NCBI GenBank assembly: GCA_023229065.1
Contig: JALNZZ010000008.1
Location: forward strand, 1 to 30,340
Source of the DNA: Porticoccaceae bacterium
GTDB lineage: Bacteria > Pseudomonadota > Gammaproteobacteria > Pseudomonadales > Porticoccaceae
Length of the DNA: 30,340 bases
Direction: 5' to 3'
Position 1 is the first letter of the stretch, and every line of letters starts with the position of its first letter. The notes under the pieces were generated by a model. The model searched no databases. It had not been told where the DNA came from and saw only the letters and a program-made list of their open reading frames with translations. The position numbers and the translations under genes were made by a program. Below are positions 15,827 through 20,897 of the stretch, in pieces.

Positions 15827-16680
15827 GTGTACTCCCCGTTTAGCACCTTCAGCACCGTGTCCTGATCGATGAGTGTTTTGAAATTTGCCCGGAATGGCCC
15901 CCGGCGCTGATTGGGTACCACCCTGCCCATCAGAAAATCACTTTGTGCGCAGGCGGCAAAGTACCCGCGCCAAAACTGCTGACTCTGATGCTTGCCGGCT
16001 GGCTCCGTCGCCATGTACCACACCCGCGCCACCAGCAACCGGTGCCCCTCTGTCGGCACTCGCACCCTGGGCAATCCAGGCAGCGCCTGGTGGTACGCAT
16101 CCACCACCATCGCCAGGTCAACAGCGGTTAGCTGATCGACGCTGAAAACGCCGGTCTCTGTTGTTGTTGTATTCTTTAAAAGATGATGTGCGCAATGACG
16201 GTTTTTATCCTGTGCGCTTACCGCTTCTGTGCGCTCGTAAATGCTTGTTACATTAGAAGAAATTACACCGCCGCCTGTGTGCTTTACTGTGCGCAATTCT
16301 GTGCGCAATTCACGGGGACGGATTGACCCCGAGGCGGCCAAAGGCAGGTAAAAACGCATGGGCGAAAACCTATCAGGCTTCGGTAGCCGCTCCACCAAGC
16401 CGAACTTTTCCAGCGCCGAAATTTGCCGTTGGATAAAGTCTCTCGACCGCGTTTTCGGCGCGGCTTTCGGCCCCCGCTTTTGCTGCCTCTCGATCGCTTC
16501 GCGCAACCCCTGCTCGCAGATCTTTCGTTTATCGCCCACGACCCCTGTGGCGCGATCCATGAACGGGCGAAACTCTAGCGTGTACAGGATCGCCGCGTAG
16601 GGGTAGCCACCCCACACCAGCTCCTGGTACGCATCCCGCTCGCTCGGCCTCAAGTCTGGTAAATGGTCAGCCATCATCAT
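15823..16680 (-). CDS. Replication initiator, lambda O-like
   Basis: 285 residues; ATG 16680, 16677 and 16674 are consecutive. The N-terminal ~125 residues form a winged-helix type domain (ILYTLEFRPFMDRATGVVGD, RDFIQRQISALEKFGLVERL). A linker encoded by the iteron repeats follows. The C-terminal domain has the pattern common to phage replication proteins (VDLAMVVDAYHQALPGLPRV, FWRGYFAACAQSDFLMGRV, then VLKVLNGEY at the end). It would bind the internal iterons and load the helicase encoded immediately downstream. The N-terminal domain is related to the protein encoded just upstream. Confidence 0.82.
   Translation of the reverse strand: MMMADHLPDLRPSERDAYQELVWGGYPYAAILYTLEFRPFMDRATGVVGDKRKICEQGLREAIERQQKRGPKAAPKTRSRDFIQRQISALEKFGLVERLPKPDRFSPMRFYLPLAASGSIRPRELRTELRTVKHTGGGVISSNVTSIYERTEAVSAQDKNRHCAHHLLKNTTTTETGVFSVDQLTAVDLAMVVDAYHQALPGLPRVRVPTEGHRLLVARVWYMATEPAGKHQSQQFWRGYFAACAQSDFLMGRVVPNQRRGPFRANFKTLIDQDTVLKVLNGEYT
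16187..16306. other. Putative phage replication origin: TGTGCGC iterons inside the initiator gene
   Basis: TGTGCGC occurs at 16187, 16211, 16228, 16288 and 16300, with a one-base variant TGTGTGC at 16276. The last three are spaced exactly 12 bp apart. An AT-rich block (TGTTACATTAGAAGAAATTA) lies between the two clusters, and another at 16158-16186. Direct repeats plus an AT-rich element inside the O-like gene match the lambda ori layout. Confidence 0.75.
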
Positions 16681-17003
16681 GCTCGATCCACCAAAGGTAA
16701 AAAAAACCGAAAATTGCCCGGCGTCGCCGGCAGGTCTTGCACCAGCCGCGCCTGGCGCAAATGGGCCAGGGCAAGATCCACCTCGCCGCTTGCCACCGTG
16801 CTCATCAACTTGCGCGTGATAGGCCGCCTGTCTCCTGCGGTGGCCGTGTCGCGGTCCATGCTGGTGCGAATCACGCCCAGGTACAGGCGCACCGCCTGCG
16901 GCCGCTCCTTGCGCAGCAGCGTCTGCAGCATTTCCACTTCGTGTTGAGATAATCCGCCCGGAAATTTCGGCGCCGAAAATTGCCTTTTTGTTATCGCTAC
17001 CAT
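16677..17003 (-). CDS. Winged-helix-like protein related to the N-terminal domain of the initiator
   Basis: 108 residues from ATG 17003, preceded by GAGGAGGT. Residues ~37-64 (VRLYLGVIRTSMDRDTATAG with DRRPI) align with the initiator's ILYTLEFRPFMDRATGVVGD with KRKI, sharing L-Y, R, M-D-R, T, G-D, R and I. The following helix (LALAHLRQARLVQDLP) matches ISALEKFGLVERLP. It therefore looks like a stand-alone copy of the initiator's DNA-binding domain. It ends in a 4-base overlap with the initiator start, so the two are translationally coupled. Its role is unknown; helping or competing at the origin is an inference. Confidence 0.78.
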   Translation of the reverse strand: MVAITKRQFSAPKFPGGLSQHEVEMLQTLLRKERPQAVRLYLGVIRTSMDRDTATAGDRRPITRKLMSTVASGEVDLALAHLRQARLVQDLPATPGNFRFFLPLVDRA

Positions 17004-17022
17004 GGTCCCCCGACCTCCTCTT

Positions 17023-17370
17023 TTACTTTTCTTTGCGCTTGCGTAATTCGCACACCGCTGCCAGATTCCACAACGCGTGATCCAGATGCGGCAGGCCGCT
17101 CTCACTGTCGTGCGTCTCACCCGCAAGATCCGCCAGCAAGTGACGCAGCAGCGCGTCGGTATAGCGCGCCTCACCATTTGCCACCGCCAGCCAGCCGTTG
17201 TCGCTGTACTTGGTGGCACCATAAGTGCCGACGAGCCCCATGGCTGTAATGGCGCGGGAAAACCCCGCCACCACCAGGCCGAGGCGCACCTTGCCGCCGT
17301 CCAGCTTTGCGCCGGGGTCGTTGGGAGCAAGGCCCTTGGGGTCAAATTCAGGCGGTGAGCGGTATGTCAC
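17023..17370 (-). CDS. dATP/dGTP diphosphohydrolase-like protein (DUF5664 type)
   Basis: 115 residues starting GTG at 17370 in GTGA overlap with the zinc-finger gene stop. The conserved pattern of this phage family is plain: PGAKLDGGKVRLGLVVAGFS, then GLVGTYGATKYSDNGWLAV, then RYTDALLRHLLADLAGETHD, then SGLPHLDHALWNLAAVCELR. The family is named for all-alpha NTP pyrophosphohydrolases acting on dATP/dGTP, so a nucleotide-pool role during phage replication is likely. The exact substrate cannot be read from the sequence. The C-terminus is a short Lys/Arg tail. Confidence 0.75.
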   Translation of the reverse strand: MTYRSPPEFDPKGLAPNDPGAKLDGGKVRLGLVVAGFSRAITAMGLVGTYGATKYSDNGWLAVANGEARYTDALLRHLLADLAGETHDSESGLPHLDHALWNLAAVCELRKRKEK

Positions 17371-17576
17371 AGCAGCCCCCTCTCAATCATTCCCGCGCAT
17401 TCAGTGCAATGCTGAGTGCCGGGGATAGCCAGCTGCCGAGCTGACGGGATCTCTAACCCGCACTCCTGGCATTCATTGGCGCTCGTTTCGCCCACAGGCG
17501 CTACCGGAGCGCGCTGCTGCTGCGCGAACGCCTCGCGGCGTTCAATTTCTTTTTGTGCTTGGTCTGCGATGTCCAC
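17367..17576 (-). CDS. TraR/DksA-type C4 zinc finger protein
   Basis: 69 residues starting GTG at 17576 with AAGGAG upstream. An N-terminal helix (DIADQAQKEIERREAFAQQQ) is followed by the C4 finger: ECQECGLEIPSARQLAIPG and then HCTECAGMIERGLL, i.e. C-x2-C and C-x2-C with the family's IPSAR motif. Small phage and plasmid members of this family (TraR-like) bind in the RNA polymerase secondary channel and alter transcription initiation without ppGpp. It may tune host transcription during early infection. Confidence 0.88.
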   Translation of the reverse strand: MDIADQAQKEIERREAFAQQQRAPVAPVGETSANECQECGLEIPSARQLAIPGTQHCTECAGMIERGLL

Positions 17577-17828
17577 AGCCCTCTCCTTTCCTTTCTGATT
17601 GTTTGTCCGCGCCGCCGCTCAATTTCCCGGCACTAAGTTGCCCGAGCGCACCGGGTTGGCCCTGGTCCGGCTGCTGAATTTCCAAGGGGACAGCCGGGCA
17701 GGACATTGAGCGTTTGCGCGGCGACCGGCGCGGGTGGCCGCCAAGGAGCGCGCTCGCCCCAAATAAGTACGGGCCTCTCACCCGCTCGGCTACAATGGCG
17801 CTGCCAACAACCAAAGGAGCCTCACCTC
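17577..17828. other. Divergent intergenic region with a plus-strand -10-like element
   Basis: About 250 bases between the minus-strand zinc-finger gene and a plus-strand small gene. TACAAT at 17791-17796 would serve the plus-strand gene; I find no good -35 for it. Open frames here look like noise, with no ribosome binding site and low-complexity composition. Confidence 0.4.
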
Positions 17829-18017
17829 ATGGAAATCACAAAAAACCTTGAAACCCTGCTTACCATTCGCGAAATCATCACCACCAACCTCGGCGACGAG
17901 GTCACGCCATACCTGCAAGCGGGCCACCTTCTGCTCAATGTCCATACAGATCGCATCGACGGCATTGAGCACAGCGTATTCACTATCGGACGACCCGAAG
18001 GTGTGGACCAGCTCTAA
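17829..18017 (+). CDS. Small plus-strand protein of unknown function inside the leftward operon
   Basis: 62 residues from ATG 17829, ten bases after AAAGGAG; a TACAAT element lies 30 bases upstream. The sequence looks protein-like and acidic (MEITKNLETLLTIREIITTN, HLLLNVHTDRIDGIEHSVFT). It runs against the direction of the surrounding early genes and overlaps the 3' end of the facing gene by 35 bases. No family recognised. Its own promoter would allow expression in the lysogen. Confidence 0.55.
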   Translation: MEITKNLETLLTIREIITTNLGDEVTPYLQAGHLLLNVHTDRIDGIEHSVFTIGRPEGVDQL

Positions 18018-18219
18018 CCGGTCTGTCTTCCGGCGGTATCCACCCCATCGTGTACACCGGGCGGCCATCGCCGCCTTGGTGTGCATTCAGCAGGTACCAG
18101 CCCGCCTTTTTCAGCTCGCCAAACCCCTCCTCATGCACCGTGGCCACTGCTCGAATGTTGTGCCCCGATAGATCGTGCTGGGTGTGTCTCAAGTCCTGCG
18201 GATCGTCACTGCCTTGCAT
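17983..18219 (-). CDS. Small early protein of unknown function
   Basis: 78 residues from ATG 18219 with a strong GGAGGT site seven bases upstream. The middle portion (EEGFGELKKAGWYLLNAHQG, then GRPVYTMGWIPPEDRP) looks folded; the N-terminus is polar with several His residues. It is in the leftward early operon and ends convergently over the plus-strand 62-residue gene. No family recognised. Confidence 0.6.
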   Translation of the reverse strand: MQGSDDPQDLRHTQHDLSGHNIRAVATVHEEGFGELKKAGWYLLNAHQGGDGRPVYTMGWIPPEDRPVRAGPHLRVVR

Positions 18220-18249
18220 ATCCCTAACCTCCAACCAAATCTGTAAAAG

Positions 18250-18711
18250 TTAATGCAGCCCTTCTTTGCCTAGCGGGTGCGCAATAGTTAGCGACTCCCT
18301 CCATGTCACCACCGGACTAACGGCGACCTCGTAACGCCTGCCCGCCTCCAGTCCTGGACTTACCCATATCGACTCGTGCACAAACTGCTTCTCAACAAGC
18401 TGCCCAGCCTGGCGCAGCTCTACTCGGCAAGGGCCGGACACCTCCGGCCAGGTAACGCTCAGGCGCGGGCACCAGGCACCATCTTGGCGCTGGTAGACCT
18501 CTTGCCGGATCTTTAGCCCAGGCATTACGTAATGCGGCACTACCACCTTGAGCGGTGGCGGATGCTTTGCTACCTCGCGCTTAAACGCACTAACAGCATT
18601 AGTCACTGCCCTCTGCACAGCCGCCATCTCGTGGCGGCCGATCTCATCGGCCAGCTCGGGTGAAAGGCTGAGCGCAAACCGGCGGCGGGCTTTTTTCCAA
18701 AAGCTAAGCAT
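18250..18711 (-). CDS. Early protein of unknown function
   Basis: 153 residues from ATG 18711 (GGGAG upstream). It has an amphipathic basic N-terminus (MLSFWKKARRRFALSLSPEL), a helix through residue 50, then a beta-rich C-terminal half (LSVTWPEVSGPCRVELRQAG; RYEVAVSPVVTWRESL) resembling a fibronectin-like or jelly-roll sheet in strand pattern. Located in the leftward early operon. The family is not recognised and no catalytic motif is seen. Confidence 0.65.
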   Translation of the reverse strand: MLSFWKKARRRFALSLSPELADEIGRHEMAAVQRAVTNAVSAFKREVAKHPPPLKVVVPHYVMPGLKIRQEVYQRQDGAWCPRLSVTWPEVSGPCRVELRQAGQLVEKQFVHESIWVSPGLEAGRRYEVAVSPVVTWRESLTIAHPLGKEGLH

Positions 18712-18831
18712 TGATATCTCCCGTAATAAATTGAGTGTTGTTCTTCCGCCTTCTCGGCGGTACAAGGCCGCACTTGCTCGCACCCCGAGCGCCATATACG
18801 ATCCTTGCTCTGCAAACAGCCCTGGCTAGTA

Positions 18832-19140
18832 ATGGAAATACTGAAACTTGACCACTGGACAAAAGCGGCTGCATCCATCGGATGCGCAATAGCCGTTGCC
18901 GCTCTAGGTTTTGGAAACAACGAGGCATTTTTGGTTGGCTTTGGTGTCGCCCTCTATGGACTTGGCGAGTGGGTGAACCACCCAATACACACAAGGTTTC
19001 AACCGGGGAGCAACCCTGGGCAGACGCTGAAGATATACGGCTACAAGAGGCATAATTCATTTACCGGAATCCTCCTGGCTGTCGCGGGAGTGGTCGTGAC
19101 CGCGCTTGGCGCATACACCATCTATCTGAGCACCCAATAA
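18832..19140 (+). CDS. Small inner-membrane protein, antisense to the early operon
   Basis: 102 residues from ATG 18832; a TTG at 18805 would extend it by nine. Three hydrophobic segments are visible (AAASIGCAIAVAALGFG, AFLVGFGVALYGLGEW, TGILLAVAGVVVTALGAYTI) with a polar loop that includes HPIHTRFQPGSNPGQ. There is no ribosome binding site. TTGCTC and TACGAT spaced 17 bases end just upstream, so a leaderless or very short leader transcript is possible. A membrane protein read against the lytic operon fits a lysogenic superinfection-exclusion gene, but this is inference. It overlaps the facing gene by 84 bases. Confidence 0.6.
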   Translation: MEILKLDHWTKAAASIGCAIAVAALGFGNNEAFLVGFGVALYGLGEWVNHPIHTRFQPGSNPGQTLKIYGYKRHNSFTGILLAVAGVVVTALGAYTIYLSTQ

Positions 19141-19251
19141 CGCCATAACCCCAAGACCTGCCATGGCAGCCCAAACGGTGCCGCCCAGGGCCAGCTCGGT
19201 AACCGCTAGCGCCACCGTCCAGAGCGTGGCCGGTAGATACGAGATTCTCAT
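19057..19251 (-). CDS. Small membrane protein in the early leftward operon
   Basis: 64 residues from ATG 19251, seven bases after GGGAGG. Two hydrophobic segments (YLPATLWTVALAVTELALGG and VWAAMAGLGVMALLGAQI) and a charged tail (AKRGHDHSRDSQEDSGK) suggest a small inner-membrane hairpin protein. The start overlaps the stop of the upstream 56-codon gene (ATGA). Convergent overlap with the plus-strand membrane protein gene over its last 28 codons. Function unknown. Confidence 0.6.
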   Translation of the reverse strand: MRISYLPATLWTVALAVTELALGGTVWAAMAGLGVMALLGAQIDGVCAKRGHDHSRDSQEDSGK

Positions 19252-19418
19252 TTGCGCCTCCCAAAATCCCGGCACGTGCCGGGCTTACAGGCACCCTGCT
19301 CCGGGGTAACCTGACCACGAATAACAAAAAGGAGCGGGGCAATGGGTGAGATTGCGATAGCTGCCGAGGTAACCCTCGGCGCGAGGTGGAGTGGCGAGTG
19401 CGCGACTGGCTGGGTCAT
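19248..19418 (-). CDS. Possible small coupled gene between cro-like and membrane protein genes
   Basis: 56 codons. ATG 19418 overlaps the cro-like stop as ATGA, and the TGA at 19248 overlaps the next start as ATGA, so it is bracketed by coupling signals on both sides. The product (MTQPVAHSPLHLAPRVTSAA, then IAISPIAPLLFVIRGQ) has a short hydrophobic patch and a Cys/Arg-rich tail. The sequence itself looks less protein-like than its neighbours, so the evidence is mainly positional. Confidence 0.4.
   Translation of the reverse strand: MTQPVAHSPLHLAPRVTSAAIAISPIAPLLFVIRGQVTPEQGACKPGTCRDFGRRK
19268..19283. repeat. Perfect 16-bp palindrome upstream of the small membrane protein gene
   Basis: CCCGGCACGTGCCGGG is self-complementary and followed on the minus strand by ATTTT, 16 bases before a start codon. 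It could be a weak terminator or hairpin controlling the early leftward operon, or a protein-binding site. Confidence 0.5.
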
Positions 19419-19615
19419 GCTGCGCCCTCTAGGACCTGTTGCGCTAATCGGATCAACGCGTCACCCGTGTCCCACGAATAACGCACTGATCCGCGCTTGA
19501 TCCGGTTTACCGTGCTCTGGCTGCAGCTCACGCCAATCTGGCTCATCCTGAGACTGATATCAGTCTCCGAAAGACCTCTTTTTACAAGTTCTGCAACTGC
19601 TTCTTGTGGAGTCAT
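19415..19615 (-). CDS. Cro-like regulator
   Basis: 66 residues from ATG 19615 with GGAGGT seven bases upstream. The HTH spans about residues 18-45 (LSETDISLRMSQIGVSCSQS, then TVNRIKRG), consistent with a short Cro/XRE protein. It is divergent from the repressor and first in the leftward lytic operon, which carries the replication genes and Q. Its promoter is overlapped by two copies of the operator. It would repress the repressor promoter and favour lytic growth. Confidence 0.8.
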   Translation of the reverse strand: MTPQEAVAELVKRGLSETDISLRMSQIGVSCSQSTVNRIKRGSVRYSWDTGDALIRLAQQVLEGAA

Positions 19616-19632
19616 TTGAGCACCTCCACACA

Positions 19633-19662
19633 AGACTAACCCGCTTACGGGTTAAAGGTCAA
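19633..19662 (-). promoter_or_regulatory. Leftward early promoter (cro promoter)
   Basis: Minus strand TTGACC (19657-19662), an 18-base spacer and TAGTCT (19633-19638). The same -10 hexamer is used by the promoter at 20812-20840. Operator O1 fills the spacer and touches the -10, and O2 touches the -35. Confidence 0.65.
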
Positions 19663-19676
19663 CCCATAAACGGCTT
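19638..19676. promoter_or_regulatory. Operators O1 and O2 of the repressor/cro control region
   Basis: O1 (19638-19653) is AACCCGCTTACGGGTT, a perfect inverted repeat. O2 (19661-19676) is AACCCATAAACGGCTT, imperfect. The start-to-start distance is 23 bp, about two helical turns. They lie between the divergent cro-like and repressor genes, overlapping both promoters. Three more copies occur at 20798-20858. Confidence 0.85.
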
Positions 19677-19704
19677 GGACAGCTAAAATCACACTGCTGA
19701 TAAT
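19675..19704 (+). promoter_or_regulatory. Repressor maintenance promoter (pRM-like)
   Basis: TTGGAC (19675-19680), an 18-base spacer and GATAAT (19699-19704). The -35 touches O2, so repressor bound there could activate or block. The predicted start falls at about 19711, the first base of the repressor ATG. Confidence 0.6.
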
Positions 19705-19710
19705 TCATAT

Positions 19711-20094
19711 ATGGATAAGACCATTGCCAACAACCTGATTAGGCTCTGCCAATCGGATAGCCGCATGACTCACCCGAACGGGGACGTCAACCACAATGCT
19801 GTCTCTCGTATTCTTGAAATACCGCAGTCAACCGTTACCAGGGTTCTTAACAGTCAAGGCAAAGGAGTGTCTCTCCGAACGCTAAAGGCTTTTGCTGATT
19901 ACTTTAATGTGCCTCTGGAGGCGATAACCTCTGGTGACCGCTTGCGGTCGGCAGAAGGGGAGGGCGATCCGCCCTCCAGTATTTTGAGCAAAGATCCGTT
20001 AGTTGAAGAGATTAAGAATTTGAACCCGGAAGAGCGGCTGGGGGTTTTGGCCTACATCGACGCGCTGAAGGCTCGTCGCGCAAAGAGCGGATAA
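19711..20094 (+). CDS. Phage repressor (CI-like, HTH only)
   Basis: 127 residues from ATG 19711. The N-terminal half is an XRE-type HTH (NHNAVSRILEIPQSTVTRVL, then GVSLRTLKAFADYFNVPLEA). The C-terminal half is a short linker and a helix (NLNPEERLGVLAYIDALKAR) likely used for oligomerisation. The LexA/S24 peptidase domain of lambda CI is absent, so RecA-stimulated self-cleavage is not expected. No ribosome binding site precedes the ATG, and the promoter position implies a leaderless message, as for lambda cI from pRM. It should bind the five AACCC-type operators. Confidence 0.82.
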   Translation: MDKTIANNLIRLCQSDSRMTHPNGDVNHNAVSRILEIPQSTVTRVLNSQGKGVSLRTLKAFADYFNVPLEAITSGDRLRSAEGEGDPPSSILSKDPLVEEIKNLNPEERLGVLAYIDALKARRAKSG

Positions 20095-20182
20095 AATCAA
20101 TGAACCGTTTAAGCTCGCGCTTCTCTTCTTCCGTGAGTTCTGCAATCGCCTCAAGTAGCTCGTTTATTGTTGGGTACTGCAT
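20012..20182 (-). CDS. Possible small protein antisense to the repressor 3' end
   Basis: 56 codons, ATG 20182 with GGAG eight bases upstream. The first 37 residues form a strongly amphipathic charged helix pair (INELLEAIAELTEEEKRELK, then RFIDFIRSLRDEP). The rest is encoded opposite the repressor's last 28 codons and looks random. Its ELTEEEKRELKRFIDFIRSL resembles the repressor's C-terminal NLNPEERLGVLAYIDALKAR in spacing and key residues (L, EE, basic, F/Y-I-D). A role as a repressor partner or antagonist is speculative. Confidence 0.4.
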   Translation of the reverse strand: MQYPTINELLEAIAELTEEEKRELKRFIDFIRSLRDEPSARRCRPKPPAALPGSNS

Positions 20183-20232
20183 GAGTTGCACTCCGTGATG
20201 ACTAATAATCCTTTAAAGCTAGCAGGCGGCGC

Positions 20233-20285
20233 TTTAATTGGCAAGCGCTGCTTTGCGAGCATACTTTAACAGCGCTCCAATTAAA
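20233..20285. repeat. Inverted repeat upstream of the secreted-protein gene
   Basis: TTTAATTGG (20233-20241) and CCAATTAAA (20277-20285) are perfect 9-bp arms with a 35-base interior that contains two AGCGCT copies. It lies in the 220-base gap between the repressor and the secreted protein gene and may form a cruciform or hold a regulator site. Confidence 0.45.
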
Positions 20286-20316
20286 CCTACAGCCTGACCA
20301 GAAGGGAAAGATACAA

Positions 20317-20733
20317 ATGAACAGGAATCATCGACTGCAAGCAGTTCTTTTGACTGGCGCTTCGTGCTTCTCTGGGCTGGCTTTGTCCGCCCCCACTTAT
20401 TTGGAGTGCTTTGTTAGTGACAGCAGTGCTCGCAGGGATTTCACTGTCACGTTAGACGAAAGCCGAGGCACTGCTAGCCACAAATCAGAAACCGGGGCAG
20501 GCTTTAATGCTCAGGCCATCTTTTCGGCTAACACGGTTGTCTACCAGAACACAGATGTTGCATCTGGCATCCGAATGACCTTCAGATACGAAATCGATCG
20601 CACGACGCTGGAGCTTTCTTTGCTTTTCACCGCAGCTCCCGTAGACCCTTCAACCGAGGCTGTGATAGGCACCAGACGCGTCGAGTCGCTCGGGAGATGC
20701 TCTCTGGCGCCAGTTCCTGAGCGAAAGTTCTAG
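20317..20733 (+). CDS. Secreted or periplasmic protein of unknown function, next to the repressor
   Basis: 138 residues from ATG 20317. A classical signal peptide (MNRNHRLQAVLLTGASCFSG, then LALSA, with cleavage likely before PTYLECF) is followed by a small beta-rich domain with Cys near residues 32 and 129 that could form a disulfide. It is co-directional with the repressor, ahead of a good terminator, so it is likely expressed in the lysogen. Base composition is visibly less GC-rich than the structural genes, suggesting a moron. Receptor masking or superinfection exclusion is possible but not shown. Confidence 0.65.
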   Translation: MNRNHRLQAVLLTGASCFSGLALSAPTYLECFVSDSSARRDFTVTLDESRGTASHKSETGAGFNAQAIFSANTVVYQNTDVASGIRMTFRYEIDRTTLELSLLFTAAPVDPSTEAVIGTRRVESLGRCSLAPVPERKF

Positions 20734-20756
20734 AAAGTATCTCGCCTGTCTCTATC

Positions 20757-20780
20757 GGCCGCCTAGATGGCGGCTTTTTT
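20757..20780 (+). terminator. Intrinsic terminator after the repressor/secreted protein genes
   Basis: GCCGCC (20758-20763), loop TAGAT, GGCGGC (20769-20774), then TTTTTT. It ends the plus-strand repressor transcript just before the second operator region. Confidence 0.92.
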
Positions 20781-20797
20781 GTCCACACGATCAAGTC

Positions 20798-20858
20798 AAC
20801 CCGCCCGCGGGTTGACATTAACCCATTAACGGATTAGTCTTTAACCCGTACGCGGTTT
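20798..20858. promoter_or_regulatory. Operators O3, O4 and O5 of the rightward early promoter
   Basis: O3 AACCCGCCCGCGGGTT (20798-20813), O4 AACCCATTAACGGATT (20820-20835) and O5 AACCCGTACGCGGTTT (20843-20858). Start-to-start spacing is 22 and 23 bp. They share AACCC and CGG at fixed positions with O1/O2, so the same repressor should bind both regions, like the paired oL/oR of lambda. Confidence 0.87.
20812..20840 (+). promoter_or_regulatory. Rightward early promoter (pL-like)
   Basis: Perfect TTGACA (20812-20817), a 17-base spacer and TAGTCT (20835-20840). O3 touches the -35, O4 fills the spacer and O5 covers the start region, so it should be silent in the lysogen. It drives the operon leading to excisionase and integrase. 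Confidence 0.7.
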
Positions 20859-20897
20859 GCTACACGCAGCGCAATCCTTCGGGTTGGAGATAAATCT

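Noticed and set aside
16187..16306. CRISPR-like array
   Set aside because: Repeats are 7-12 bp at uneven distances inside a coding gene; they fit replication iterons. No CRISPR array or cas gene was seen in the window.
17542..17814. Minus-strand 90-codon frame upstream of the zinc-finger gene
   Set aside because: It has no ribosome binding site, overlaps the promoter region, and its Gly/Pro/Ser-rich translation looks non-coding.
19342..19500. Plus-strand 52-codon frame with AAGGAG upstream, antisense to cro
   Set aside because: The product is not protein-like and it lies opposite better supported minus-strand genes. The purine-rich motif is probably chance.
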